A stretch of DNA of 64,000 nucleotides. Origin: Alsobacter metallidurans (GTDB lineage Bacteria > Pseudomonadota > Alphaproteobacteria > Rhizobiales > Beijerinckiaceae). A program made the position numbers and the translations under genes. Shown piece by piece: positions 27,701-34,363 of the stretch. The notes under the pieces were generated by a model. The model made no database searches. It saw only the letters and a list, made by a program, of their open reading frames with translations, and was not told the origin of the DNA. Within the stretch, counting starts at the first letter, position 1. Each line of letters begins with the position of its first letter. Where the stretch lies: NCBI RefSeq assembly GCF_014636935.1, contig NZ_BMES01000002.1:124001-188000 (forward strand), written 5' to 3'.

Positions 27701-30336
27701 ATTGGGAGAACAACACCGTCTTCCACTCCACCGCTCTGTCCGGCGGGCAGATGGCGTTCCGGGACGCATTCCCGGGTCTGGTCGGGCTCGACGGCGCCAT
27801 TGACGCCACGAAGGTCGCCCCGATGGCGGCCAATTTCCTGGGCACGGGCCATTCCCTGCTGCTCGACAGCAATCCCTTTGTCAGCCTTCTCGACCACTAC
27901 GTGGCTGGCGATGGGCGGGCGAACGAGAATGTGGCGCTAACCGCGGTCCACACGATCTGGGCGCGGAACCACAACTTCCACGTCGAGAACCTGCAGGCTG
28001 CCGGGTTCGACGGGACGCCGGAAGAATTGTTCCAGGCCGCGAAGGTCATCAACGAGGCGGAATACCAGCGGGTGGTCTTCACGGAGTTCGCCGACGCGCT
28101 GCTCGGCGGGATCAAGGGTGACGGCGATCACGGCCACAGCGAATACAATCCCGACGCGAGCGCCAGCATCTCGCACGAGTTCGCGGCGGCGGCCTATCGC
28201 TTCGGCCACTCGCTGATCTCGCAGACGATCACAGTGCTGGACGCCAGCGGCCAGCCCAAGCAGGTCGCGTTGTTCGACGCCTTCCTGAACCCGACCGACG
28301 ACGCCGCGGCCTTTACTGTCCCGCTCTCGGCGCTGCAGGCGCAGGGATACACGCCCCAGCCTGGCTACGAGCAAATGGGTGTGAACAGCATCGTCGGCGG
28401 CACAGTGCTGCAGCAGGCCGAAGAGGTCGATTTCAACGTCGTGAACGCGATCCGCAACGATCTCGTGCGCATCAACGCCGACCTGTTCGCATTCAACGTG
28501 GCGCGGGGCCGCGATGTCGGCCTCGGGACGCTGAACCAGGTCCGCGCCGACCTGAACGCCTCGCAGAACCCCTACGTGCAGGAGGCGCGCGGCTTTGCCG
28601 GCGACCTCAGCCCCTACGCGTCCTGGGACGATTTCCAGGCGCGCAACGGCCTCAGCGACGCGGTGCTGAGCCAATTCAAGCAGGCCTACCCGGATCTGGT
28701 GCTGAACAGCCCGGCGGAGATCGAGGCGTTCCAGGCCGCCAACCCGGACATCGCCCTGGTTGACGGCCACATCGTGAAAGGCATCGACCGGGTGGACCTC
28801 TGGGTCGGCGGCCTCGCCGAAGCGCACATCAACGACGGCGTGGTCGGCCAGACCTTCTGGGTCGTTCTGCACGAGCAGTTCGACCGCTTGCAGGAAGCAG
28901 ACCGGTTTTACTATCTCGACCGGCTCGACAACTTCGAATTCTACGAAAATATCGTCGATGGCCAGAACTTCTCCGACATCATCGCTCGCAACACGGGCCT
29001 GACCAACTTGCCGGAGAACGTCTTCGAGGTCAGCGACGAGGATGATGGCGGGGTCGGCCAGGGCGACGGCGGCAGCCTGCCGGGCGGCGATCAGGGCGGC
29101 GACGGCGACAACGATGGCGGCGGCTCTTCGGGCGAAGAGGACGACGGCGAGACCGGGGAATCCGATGGCGGCGGCCAGAGTGGCGGCGGCGGAACCGGCG
29201 AGGAAGAGACCGACGAGGACGAGACTGACGACAACGACACTGACGACGACGAGACCGAGAATTCGGGCGGCTCGGGCGAAGATCAGGAGGATGACGACGA
29301 CGACCAGGACAGCGAGGGCGAATCCGGCGGCCCCGGCGGCTCGGGCGGCCCAGGCGGCTCGGGCGGGCAGGGAAGTGGCTGCGGAAACCACGACGACGAT
29401 CAAGAAGGGCCGCCTCCGGCCACGAATGGGGCGCGTGGGTTGCGCACCGGCGCCGCGCAGCCGGACCTGCTGGTGGGCGCCTCCTCCGCCGATGACATCA
29501 TCGGCATGGGCGGTGACGACGTCCTGATCGGCGACGGGGGCGACGACGCGATCTCGGGCGGCGACGGGGCTGACTTCGTCAACGCCGGCGATGGCCGCGA
29601 CGTGGTGTTCGCCGGAGCTGGCGACGACCAGGTGTTCGGCGGCTCGGGGGCGGACATGCTCTATGGCGACGCCGGAGCTGATCGCATCTTTGGCCAGGAT
29701 GGAGCCGACCTCATCACGGCCGGAGAGGGCGCCGACACGGTGTTCGGCGGCGCCGGCGACGACGTGCTCGTCGGTGCGCCCGGCGATGGCGACGACCTCT
29801 ACTACGGAGACGACGGCGACGGCGGAACCGGTGTGGACACGCTGGATCTCTCGGCCATCACCGCCAACCTCCGTGTGGATCTCGGCGGCGGACTCAACGG
29901 CCGGGGCACCGCCTCGAGCGCTCAGTCCGGGGTGGACACGCTCTGGAGCATCGAGAACGTCGCCACCGGCTCAGGCCAGGACACCATCACGGCGAGCGAC
30001 GCCGAGAACGTGATGGAAGGCGGCGGCGGCGCGGACACGTTCCGGTTCACAAGCGCCGCCTCCGCGGACGGCGACACGATCGTCGATTTCGAACCAGGCG
30101 ACCGGCTCGACTTCAGCGGCGTCGACGCGAATGCGGGCGTCTCTGGCAATCAGGCTTTCGCCTTGGCCAGCGGCGCGGCGTTCACGGCGGCGGGGCAGCT
30201 GATCGTGTCCCATGAGACCCGCGACGACGGCGAGTTCACGGTCATTCACGGCAATGTGGATGCGGATCTCCAGGAGGACTTCCGCCTGGAACTGAAGGGC
30301 GTCCATACGCTCAACGGATCTAACGTCACGCTCTGA
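21793..30336 (+). CDS. Giant secreted protein with two animal-type haem peroxidase domains and RTX repeats
   Basis: 2847-aa secreted peroxidase of the peroxidase-cyclooxygenase superfamily. Domain 1 (about 110-880): distal His in FGQFFDHG (219-226), Arg/Glu in GDGRGNEN (near 473), proximal His in YRFGHS (near 593), NIARGRD (near 675). Then RTX repeats (about 909-1045, with shorter blocks near 1203 and 1456-1540) and an Ig-like segment (about 1370-1455). Domain 2 (about 1755-2410): FGQYVDHG (near 1855), GDGRANEN (near 2039), YRFGHS (near 2134), NVARGRD. A highly acidic Gly/Asp/Glu linker (2413-2540), RTX repeats (2559-2676) and an uncleaved type I secretion tail follow. Both haem sites look complete. 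There is no signal peptide. The ATG at 21793 has GGAGGGGG 8 nt upstream. Related RTX peroxidases include the Mn(II)-oxidising MopA. Confidence 0.9.
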   Translation: MVSLIKHDLEFILKQILIAEQNATHIENGQIVAGTPLTDLIEDPHLPYGLRYVDGRNNNIVPGRENYGAADQTMPHLLDPVYQTADPSIDIDGPGPAQGGQPTSYAQNSGYVFDADPRIISNLIVDETLDNPAAISAALLQAGYSGAAVTTALSQVMTRYADYKASVVGADDAAKAAAFTALKADLNATFQLEFDGTSLVLPNVSPDEGLSAPFNSWFTLFGQFFDHGLDLISKGQNGTVFIPLQPDDPLYVPGGHSNFMVLTRATNQPGPDGVIGTADDVKEHVNTTTPWIDQNQTYTSHPSHQVFLREYALVNGQPLATGRLLDSAKGGPATWADTKLQAREMLGIDLTDADVGNVPLLATDEYGEFLRGPNGFALVVMRTGAGADGISGNADDTTTLVEGNPAAPISLANAVRTGHGFIDDIAHSAVPVIANGVLMADADSDTGNAIVPDAQGRNPVYDNELLDRHFITGDGRGNENIGLTAVHHVFHAEHNRLVDQVKQVALDSGDLAFLNEWLLVDVAAMPTADQLASLRWDGERLFQAARFTTEMQYQHLVFEEFARKVQPAVDLFVFNSNTDINPAIVSEFANVVYRFGHSMLTESIARINPDGSSDDIDLFEGFLNPIAFDEIDANAGAAAIIQGMTRQTGNEIDEFVTNVLRNQLIGLPLDLPALNIARGRDTGVPGLNAARETFYAQSGSQWMKPYESWVDFAQNLKNPASVINFIAAYGTHASIVSAATLEAKRDAAMDLVLGGGAISDADRLAFLRSSAATSGVNAIDFWIGGLAEKVMPFGGMLGSSFMYVFEAQMENLQNNDRLYYLTRTQGLNLLNELEANSFASLVKLNTDVGQSGMHVPADLFARVDHILEVNQQFQLEDDPTGQDPVLDAMFPKVERGDHFIRFHGGEHVVLGGTNENDTLIGDDGDDALWGDGGDDVLDGGAGVNRIHGGAGNDIITDGGDISFLHGEEGDDVISAGRGAGELIFAGPGQDVVILGDDGKEAFGGTGDDFILGGSGADVLFGNEGDDWLEGGDGFDVTAGDNSELFFNSSVIGHDVMFAGQNEHDFDGESGDDIMVQGESVMRNEGMFGFDWVTHKGNALAADIDLGRPIFTTDQLDILRNRYDQVEGASGWNKDDVIIGDDRTGGAPDVVNGAPVPPGQNETTLAMHELTQAGVNRIAGLRNVVGGVDGTDPNAIVYAEGNILLGGGGSDRLQGKGGDDILDGDSWLNVRISIVDEQGQQLATVDSIAATVTGALIPEWNGRTLQSLMLSRDIVPGQMRIVREILDGDASNASIDTAIFSGARADYTITRNADGTVTVAHTGFVAGADPLVTTSDGIDRLRNIELAEFAGGELLALTNVAAAGQPVISDTTPTEGRQLTANINDISDLNGLPATFNYQWQVSSTGAAGTWTNIANATGANFTPAQAQVGQFLRVAVSFTDGMGYAEQTFSAPTAVVGDLINGNAAGTTLNGTLGADIINGGGGNDTLNGAGGDDTLSGDAGADAVNGGAGDDTIVWNASLLVLNDGRDAIDGGVEGPVGDTFIVNGDLLRTETFRIYTRAAAQAAGIPSAVGTEIVVTRTITNFGVASTAVIAELREIEEIQVNTLLVSATNPPTGGASAGDTIAVIGDFSTTSLKLNTITINGSAQDDTIDISALSSAHRIVFTSNGGHDTIVGVLRPQDIVQLAPGAAIEDYAATQNANGTTTLSNGSHSITYASSGSPTFEETPAENGSGGGQGGGGSPGASSGFTLTASDLAGLKAIVTGLADEESEGVVGVRDLSGHGNNVANPDFGAADEPFIRITDAHYGDFDAATGNYALNPIFQGLDPRAISNVLGSQEADLPKNAAGQNTFFMAFGQYVDHGLDFLPKGGNGVIEIGGPGAVRAPGADNPADLTRGTVADIVDGAPQHTNLTSPYVDQNQAYGSNELVGQFLREGDGHGGIGAKLLAGQPDPSNPAFNLLPTLRELIQHHWENNTVFHSTALSGGQMAFRDAFPGLVGLDGAIDATKVAPMAANFLGTGHSLLLDSNPFVSLLDHYVAGDGRANENVALTAVHTIWARNHNFHVENLQAAGFDGTPEELFQAAKVINEAEYQRVVFTEFADALLGGIKGDGDHGHSEYNPDASASISHEFAAAAYRFGHSLISQTITVLDASGQPKQVALFDAFLNPTDDAAAFTVPLSALQAQGYTPQPGYEQMGVNSIVGGTVLQQAEEVDFNVVNAIRNDLVRINADLFAFNVARGRDVGLGTLNQVRADLNASQNPYVQEARGFAGDLSPYASWDDFQARNGLSDAVLSQFKQAYPDLVLNSPAEIEAFQAANPDIALVDGHIVKGIDRVDLWVGGLAEAHINDGVVGQTFWVVLHEQFDRLQEADRFYYLDRLDNFEFYENIVDGQNFSDIIARNTGLTNLPENVFEVSDEDDGGVGQGDGGSLPGGDQGGDGDNDGGGSSGEEDDGETGESDGGGQSGGGGTGEEETDEDETDDNDTDDDETENSGGSGEDQEDDDDDQDSEGESGGPGGSGGPGGSGGQGSGCGNHDDDQEGPPPATNGARGLRTGAAQPDLLVGASSADDIIGMGGDDVLIGDGGDDAISGGDGADFVNAGDGRDVVFAGAGDDQVFGGSGADMLYGDAGADRIFGQDGADLITAGEGADTVFGGAGDDVLVGAPGDGDDLYYGDDGDGGTGVDTLDLSAITANLRVDLGGGLNGRGTASSAQSGVDTLWSIENVATGSGQDTITASDAENVMEGGGGADTFRFTSAASADGDTIVDFEPGDRLDFSGVDANAGVSGNQAFALASGAAFTAAGQLIVSHETRDDGEFTVIHGNVDADLQEDFRLELKGVHTLNGSNVTL

Positions 30337-30342
30337 CGACGA

Positions 30343-30369
30343 GACGGGCGGCTCCACGGGCCGCCCGTC
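30343..30369 (+). terminator. Stem-loop between the peroxidase and secretion ATPase genes
   Basis: A perfect 10-bp stem (GACGGGCGGC / GCCGCCCGTC) with a 7-nt loop begins 7 bp after the stop of the peroxidase gene. No T-run follows. It probably protects the very long upstream message and/or lowers expression of the export genes relative to their cargo. Confidence 0.55.
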
Positions 30370-30396
30370 GCTCTCACCAACGGGGGGTGATGCGCC

Positions 30397-32163
30397 ATGA
30401 ACCAGTCGAAAACGCTCCGCGATGCGAGGCGCAGGGATGCGGCTCAACTCACCAAGGGCTTCCGGTCAGTCTTCCTGTACCTGTTCGCCATATCCGGCGT
30501 CATCAACGTCCTGGCGCTGACTGGCTCCTTTTACATGCTGCAAGTCTACGACCGGGCGCTGACCAGCGGCAGCGTCCAGACGCTCGCGGCCTTGTCCGTC
30601 CTGGCGATCGGCCTGTACCTCTTCCAGGGCGGCTTCGACATCATCCGCTCGCAGGTGCTGGTGCGGGTGGGCGCCCGTCTCGACCAGGCCATTGCGCCGA
30701 TCGCCCACCGGGTGGCGATCGACATGCCCCGTTATGGCTTCTCCACCTCGGAAGCCCTGGAAAGGGGACGCGACGTGGACACGGTCCGCGGCTTCCTGGC
30801 GGGACAGGGGCCCGCCGCGCTCTTCGATCTGCCCTGGATCCCGATCTATCTCGCGTTTGTCTACGCGCTCCATCCCTGGCTCGGCGCTCTCACCTTCGCG
30901 GGGGCGTTCGTGCTGACCTTGCTGACGCTGGCCGGAGAAATCGGCTGCCGTCGCCTCAACGCCACCACCCGGCAGACCGGCATCGCGCGCAACAACGTGG
31001 CCGAGTGCAATGCCCGCAACGCCGAAGTCCTCAAGGCGATGGGCTTCGCCAGCCGGGCTGTCGCCCGCTTTGACGCCGCCAACCAGGAGCACCTCTCCGT
31101 ACAGACACGCGCCAGCGACGTGAGCGGCAGCTTTGCGGCCATCTCGCGCGTGCTGCGCATGGTGCTGCAATCCGCGATCCTGGGAATGGGCGCCTACCTC
31201 ACCATCAAGGGCGAGCTTTCGGCCGGCGCGATCATCGCGGCCTCGGTCGCGTCGGCGCGAGCGCTGGCTCCGGTCGACCTTGCGATCGGCAACTGGAAGG
31301 GGTTCGTCGCGGCCCGCGCCGCCTTCGCCCGCCTGCGAGACACCGTTGTGGCGCTGACCAAGTCGGCCGAGCCGCTCCAGTTGCCGACGCCGCACCGTTC
31401 GCTCAGGGTCGAGAAGCTGACCGTCGCGGCCCCCAGCACCGGCCAGGTGCTTCTCAGCGACGTGTCGTTCGAGCTTCCCGCCGGCTCCGCGCTGGGCGTC
31501 ATCGGGCCGAGCGGGGGCGGGAAGACGACGCTCGCTCGCGCGCTCACGGGGGTATGGTCCCCCCTGCGCGGCGCTGTGCGCCTCGATGGCGCCGAGCTTG
31601 CGCAATGGCCCGAGGACAGCCTGGGCCGGTCGGTCGGCTACCTGCCGCAGGACGTCAGCCTGATGGACGCGACCGTGGCGGAAAACATCGCTCGGCTCGA
31701 CCATGATGCTGACCCGAAGGCCATCGTGGCCGCGGCGGCCGCCGCCAATGTGCACGAACTCATTGTGCAATTGCCTGAAGGCTATCAGACGGCTTTGGGT
31801 GTCCAGGGCGCCGCGTTGTCTGCGGGCCAGCGCCAGCGGATCGGGCTTGCCCGTGCGCTCTACGGCGATCCCTTCCTGGTCGTCATGGACGAGCCTAACT
31901 CCAATCAGGATGGCGAAGGCGAAGCCGCCCTCACGACGGCCATTGAGGCCGTCAAGGCGCGCGGCGGCGTGGCGGTCGTGATCGCGCATCGTCCGAGCGC
32001 CCTGACGGCGGTCGACTTCATCGCCGTGATCAAGGGCGGAAAGCTCGTCACCTTCGGTCCCAAGAACGAGATCCTGGGTGCAGCGGCTCCGCGTCCGGTG
32101 CGCTCCAACACGCAGCCTTTCGCCCGCCCGGTCTCCCCAGACATGATGCAGGTGCCGGCATGA
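30397..32163 (+). CDS. Type I secretion permease/ATPase (PrtD family)
   Basis: 588-aa inner-membrane ABC exporter that powers one-step export of RTX proteins. The N-terminal half is the membrane domain with PrtD-type features (FYMLQVYDRALTSGS and DLPWIPIYLA). The ATPase domain has Walker A GPSGGGKTT (about 370-378), signature LSAGQRQRIGLARAL (about 474), Walker B FLVVMDEP (about 494) and the IAHRPS switch His. It has no C39 peptidase-like domain, unlike HlyB, so it fits cargo with a C-terminal signal. It starts 60 bp after the giant peroxidase, its probable main cargo, and overlaps the next gene by 4 bp. Confidence 0.95.
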   Translation: MNQSKTLRDARRRDAAQLTKGFRSVFLYLFAISGVINVLALTGSFYMLQVYDRALTSGSVQTLAALSVLAIGLYLFQGGFDIIRSQVLVRVGARLDQAIAPIAHRVAIDMPRYGFSTSEALERGRDVDTVRGFLAGQGPAALFDLPWIPIYLAFVYALHPWLGALTFAGAFVLTLLTLAGEIGCRRLNATTRQTGIARNNVAECNARNAEVLKAMGFASRAVARFDAANQEHLSVQTRASDVSGSFAAISRVLRMVLQSAILGMGAYLTIKGELSAGAIIAASVASARALAPVDLAIGNWKGFVAARAAFARLRDTVVALTKSAEPLQLPTPHRSLRVEKLTVAAPSTGQVLLSDVSFELPAGSALGVIGPSGGGKTTLARALTGVWSPLRGAVRLDGAELAQWPEDSLGRSVGYLPQDVSLMDATVAENIARLDHDADPKAIVAAAAAANVHELIVQLPEGYQTALGVQGAALSAGQRQRIGLARALYGDPFLVVMDEPNSNQDGEGEAALTTAIEAVKARGGVAVVIAHRPSALTAVDFIAVIKGGKLVTFGPKNEILGAAAPRPVRSNTQPFARPVSPDMMQVPA

Positions 32164-34331
32164 TCACGATCCTAGGCTTTGGACGAAAGATCGCTCCAGA
32201 ACGTGCGCCCGGCGAGATCTATCGCGCCCTGCACGAAGAGCCGCAGGCGTCGCGCGCCGCGGGCGTGTTCGCGCTCGCGCTGGCGGCTGCGACACTCTAC
32301 GTGCGCAGCCTGATGGGCGAAGCGGCCGCCAAGCCGATCCCGCCCGAGGCGCCGCAGGACGCAGACCAACCCGGCTCTTCTCCGACGCCCGCTGAGGGAG
32401 ATGAGGAGGCGCCGGATCAGGCGCCACGGGTGGGCTCGTCGTCGCCGCCGCCCGAAGAAGCTCCTTTGGAAACGCTTGCTCCTGACGGCCCGGCCTTCGA
32501 CTTCGGGAAGCTTGACCCGGCGCCGACGACGCCAGGATCTTGGGAAGCCGCAATGAGGCGGAGCGCCCTGAACGACAACGGCTCGGTCCTCCCCACGCAA
32601 TCCGAGGCGTCCAGGCTCGGCGCCGAGCAACCATCAAGGGCTGGCGCGGGGGGAGGGGGAAGTGGCGGAGAAGGCGGGGCGAGTTCTGGTAGCGTTTCGG
32701 GCGGAAGCGGGGACGCTTCCGCTGGCCCCCCCGGCCAGCCCACATCGCGCAACCGCGCTCCACAGGTGAACTCGCCCGTCCGGTTGGCCGACATCGGGGG
32801 ATGTCAGACGGTGCTGATTACGGCCGCAGCGTTGCTTGCCGGCGCCACGGACGCGGACGGCGACACCCTGACCGTGCGGGCGCTCGCGGCATCGGGCGGA
32901 CGCATCGATCCGGTAGAGGGCGGTTGGCTGTTCACGCCGGAGGCTGGTTCGTTCGGCCCCGTGACGTTGAGCTACGACATCAGCGACGGCGTGGCTCGCA
33001 CCCCACAGCTCGCGCGGTTCGAAGTCCTCGAATTCATCGAGTTCGTCGGCGATGCGGGCGAGAACATCCTCGTCGGCAGCGTCTGCGCCGACCGGATCGA
33101 CGCGCGGTCCGGGGACGACCTGGTTGATGCGAGGGGAGGCTCCGACATCGTGCTCGGCGATCTCGGAGCGGACCACATCGTCGCCGGCGCCGGTAACGAC
33201 ACGGTCGACGGCGGCTCCGGGGATGACCTCATCTTCGGAGGCGACGGCGACGACGTGCTCTCCGGGGGAAATGGCGCTGATCGGATCTATGGCGAAGCCG
33301 GCGCCGACATTCTTCAGGGGGGCGCCGGAAACGATGTGCTTGACGGCGGCGGCGGCGACGACCAGCTCGATGGCGGCTCCGGCGACGATGAACTGCTCGG
33401 CGGCTCTGGCGACGACGTGCTGGCTGGCGGCGAGGGGAATGACAGCCTGTCCGGCGCCAGCGGCCTCGACATGCTGGAAGGCGGCGGGGGAGCCGACACT
33501 CTCGACGGCGGCGACGGCGACGACATTCTGCTCGCTGGCGAGGGACAGGACATCGTGGTGGGGGCTGCCGGAGCCGACCGCCTGTTCGGGGGAGACGGCG
33601 CAGACAACTTGGACGGCGGCTCTGGCGACGACGTGATCGACGGCGGCGCCGGGGACGACACTCTCGCGGGCGGAGATGGCCGGGATGTCCTGATCGGAGC
33701 CGCCGGAGCCGACTCCATCGATGGCGGCAAAGGCGATGACGTCGTGATCCTGCGCCTCGACGGTGATCATGACACCGCGGACGGCGGCGACGGCCTTGAT
33801 ACGCTCGATTTTTCTGGCGCAACCGTGGCCGTGACGGTGGACCTGGCGCATGGCAGGTCTTCTTCCGGATCCGGTTCCGGGAACGACGACGTGGTGCTCA
33901 GCTTCGAGGTTGTGGTTGGTGGCTCCGGGGATGACCTGTTTATCGCGGGCGAGCTGTCAGTCACCCTCGAGGGCGGTTCGGGCGACGACGAATTTCGTTT
34001 TGACGGGCTGCGCGACGCCGGGGCACGGCCGTTGATCCATCAAATCCGCGATCTGGAAGCAGGCGATCGCATCGTGATCGACCAGTACCAGTTTCGTGAA
34101 TTTCTGGAACAGCTCGACGATCAGGCCGGACTCGCAAGGTCGGAAGAGAACGAGGATCGCAAGTTTGTCCTGGCCTACGGCGAGCAGGATGACGCGAACC
34201 GGCCCTTCCGTTTCCGGCAGGAAACCAGCGGGCCCAGTGAGAAAACCTATCTCGACGTCTTCGCCGACAACGGCGTGGACCACACGTTCACCGTCGAGAT
34301 GAATGGCGTTCACAAGCTCTACTACGTTTGA
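32160..34331 (+). CDS. RTX calcium-binding protein with an N-terminal membrane anchor
   Basis: 723-aa protein encoded between the two inner-membrane parts of the secretion system. Residues about 33-51 form a hydrophobic helix (VFALALAAATLYVRSLMG) after a short cytoplasmic-like tail. Next comes a long disordered Pro/Glu/Gly/Ser region (55-205), a cadherin-like beta domain (about 207-295; DADGDTLTVRAL, VTLSYDISDG), then more than ten RTX nonapeptides (about 300-527; GGSGDDxLxGG). The C-terminus (TFTVEMNGVHKLYYV) resembles the end of the giant peroxidase. It may be a tethered surface or periplasmic partner, or an export-complex component. Starts by ATGA overlap. No enzymatic motif is seen. Confidence 0.85.
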   Translation: MITILGFGRKIAPERAPGEIYRALHEEPQASRAAGVFALALAAATLYVRSLMGEAAAKPIPPEAPQDADQPGSSPTPAEGDEEAPDQAPRVGSSSPPPEEAPLETLAPDGPAFDFGKLDPAPTTPGSWEAAMRRSALNDNGSVLPTQSEASRLGAEQPSRAGAGGGGSGGEGGASSGSVSGGSGDASAGPPGQPTSRNRAPQVNSPVRLADIGGCQTVLITAAALLAGATDADGDTLTVRALAASGGRIDPVEGGWLFTPEAGSFGPVTLSYDISDGVARTPQLARFEVLEFIEFVGDAGENILVGSVCADRIDARSGDDLVDARGGSDIVLGDLGADHIVAGAGNDTVDGGSGDDLIFGGDGDDVLSGGNGADRIYGEAGADILQGGAGNDVLDGGGGDDQLDGGSGDDELLGGSGDDVLAGGEGNDSLSGASGLDMLEGGGGADTLDGGDGDDILLAGEGQDIVVGAAGADRLFGGDGADNLDGGSGDDVIDGGAGDDTLAGGDGRDVLIGAAGADSIDGGKGDDVVILRLDGDHDTADGGDGLDTLDFSGATVAVTVDLAHGRSSSGSGSGNDDVVLSFEVVVGGSGDDLFIAGELSVTLEGGSGDDEFRFDGLRDAGARPLIHQIRDLEAGDRIVIDQYQFREFLEQLDDQAGLARSEENEDRKFVLAYGEQDDANRPFRFRQETSGPSEKTYLDVFADNGVDHTFTVEMNGVHKLYYV

Positions 34332-34363
34332 CGCCGCGTCATGCACGCGAGTGGGGGATAGTC

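Noticed and set aside
33058-33740. Short regular DNA repeats that could suggest a CRISPR array or tandem repeat.
   Set aside because: The repeats are 27 bp, in frame, and encode GGxGxDxxx RTX nonapeptides; there are no unique spacers.
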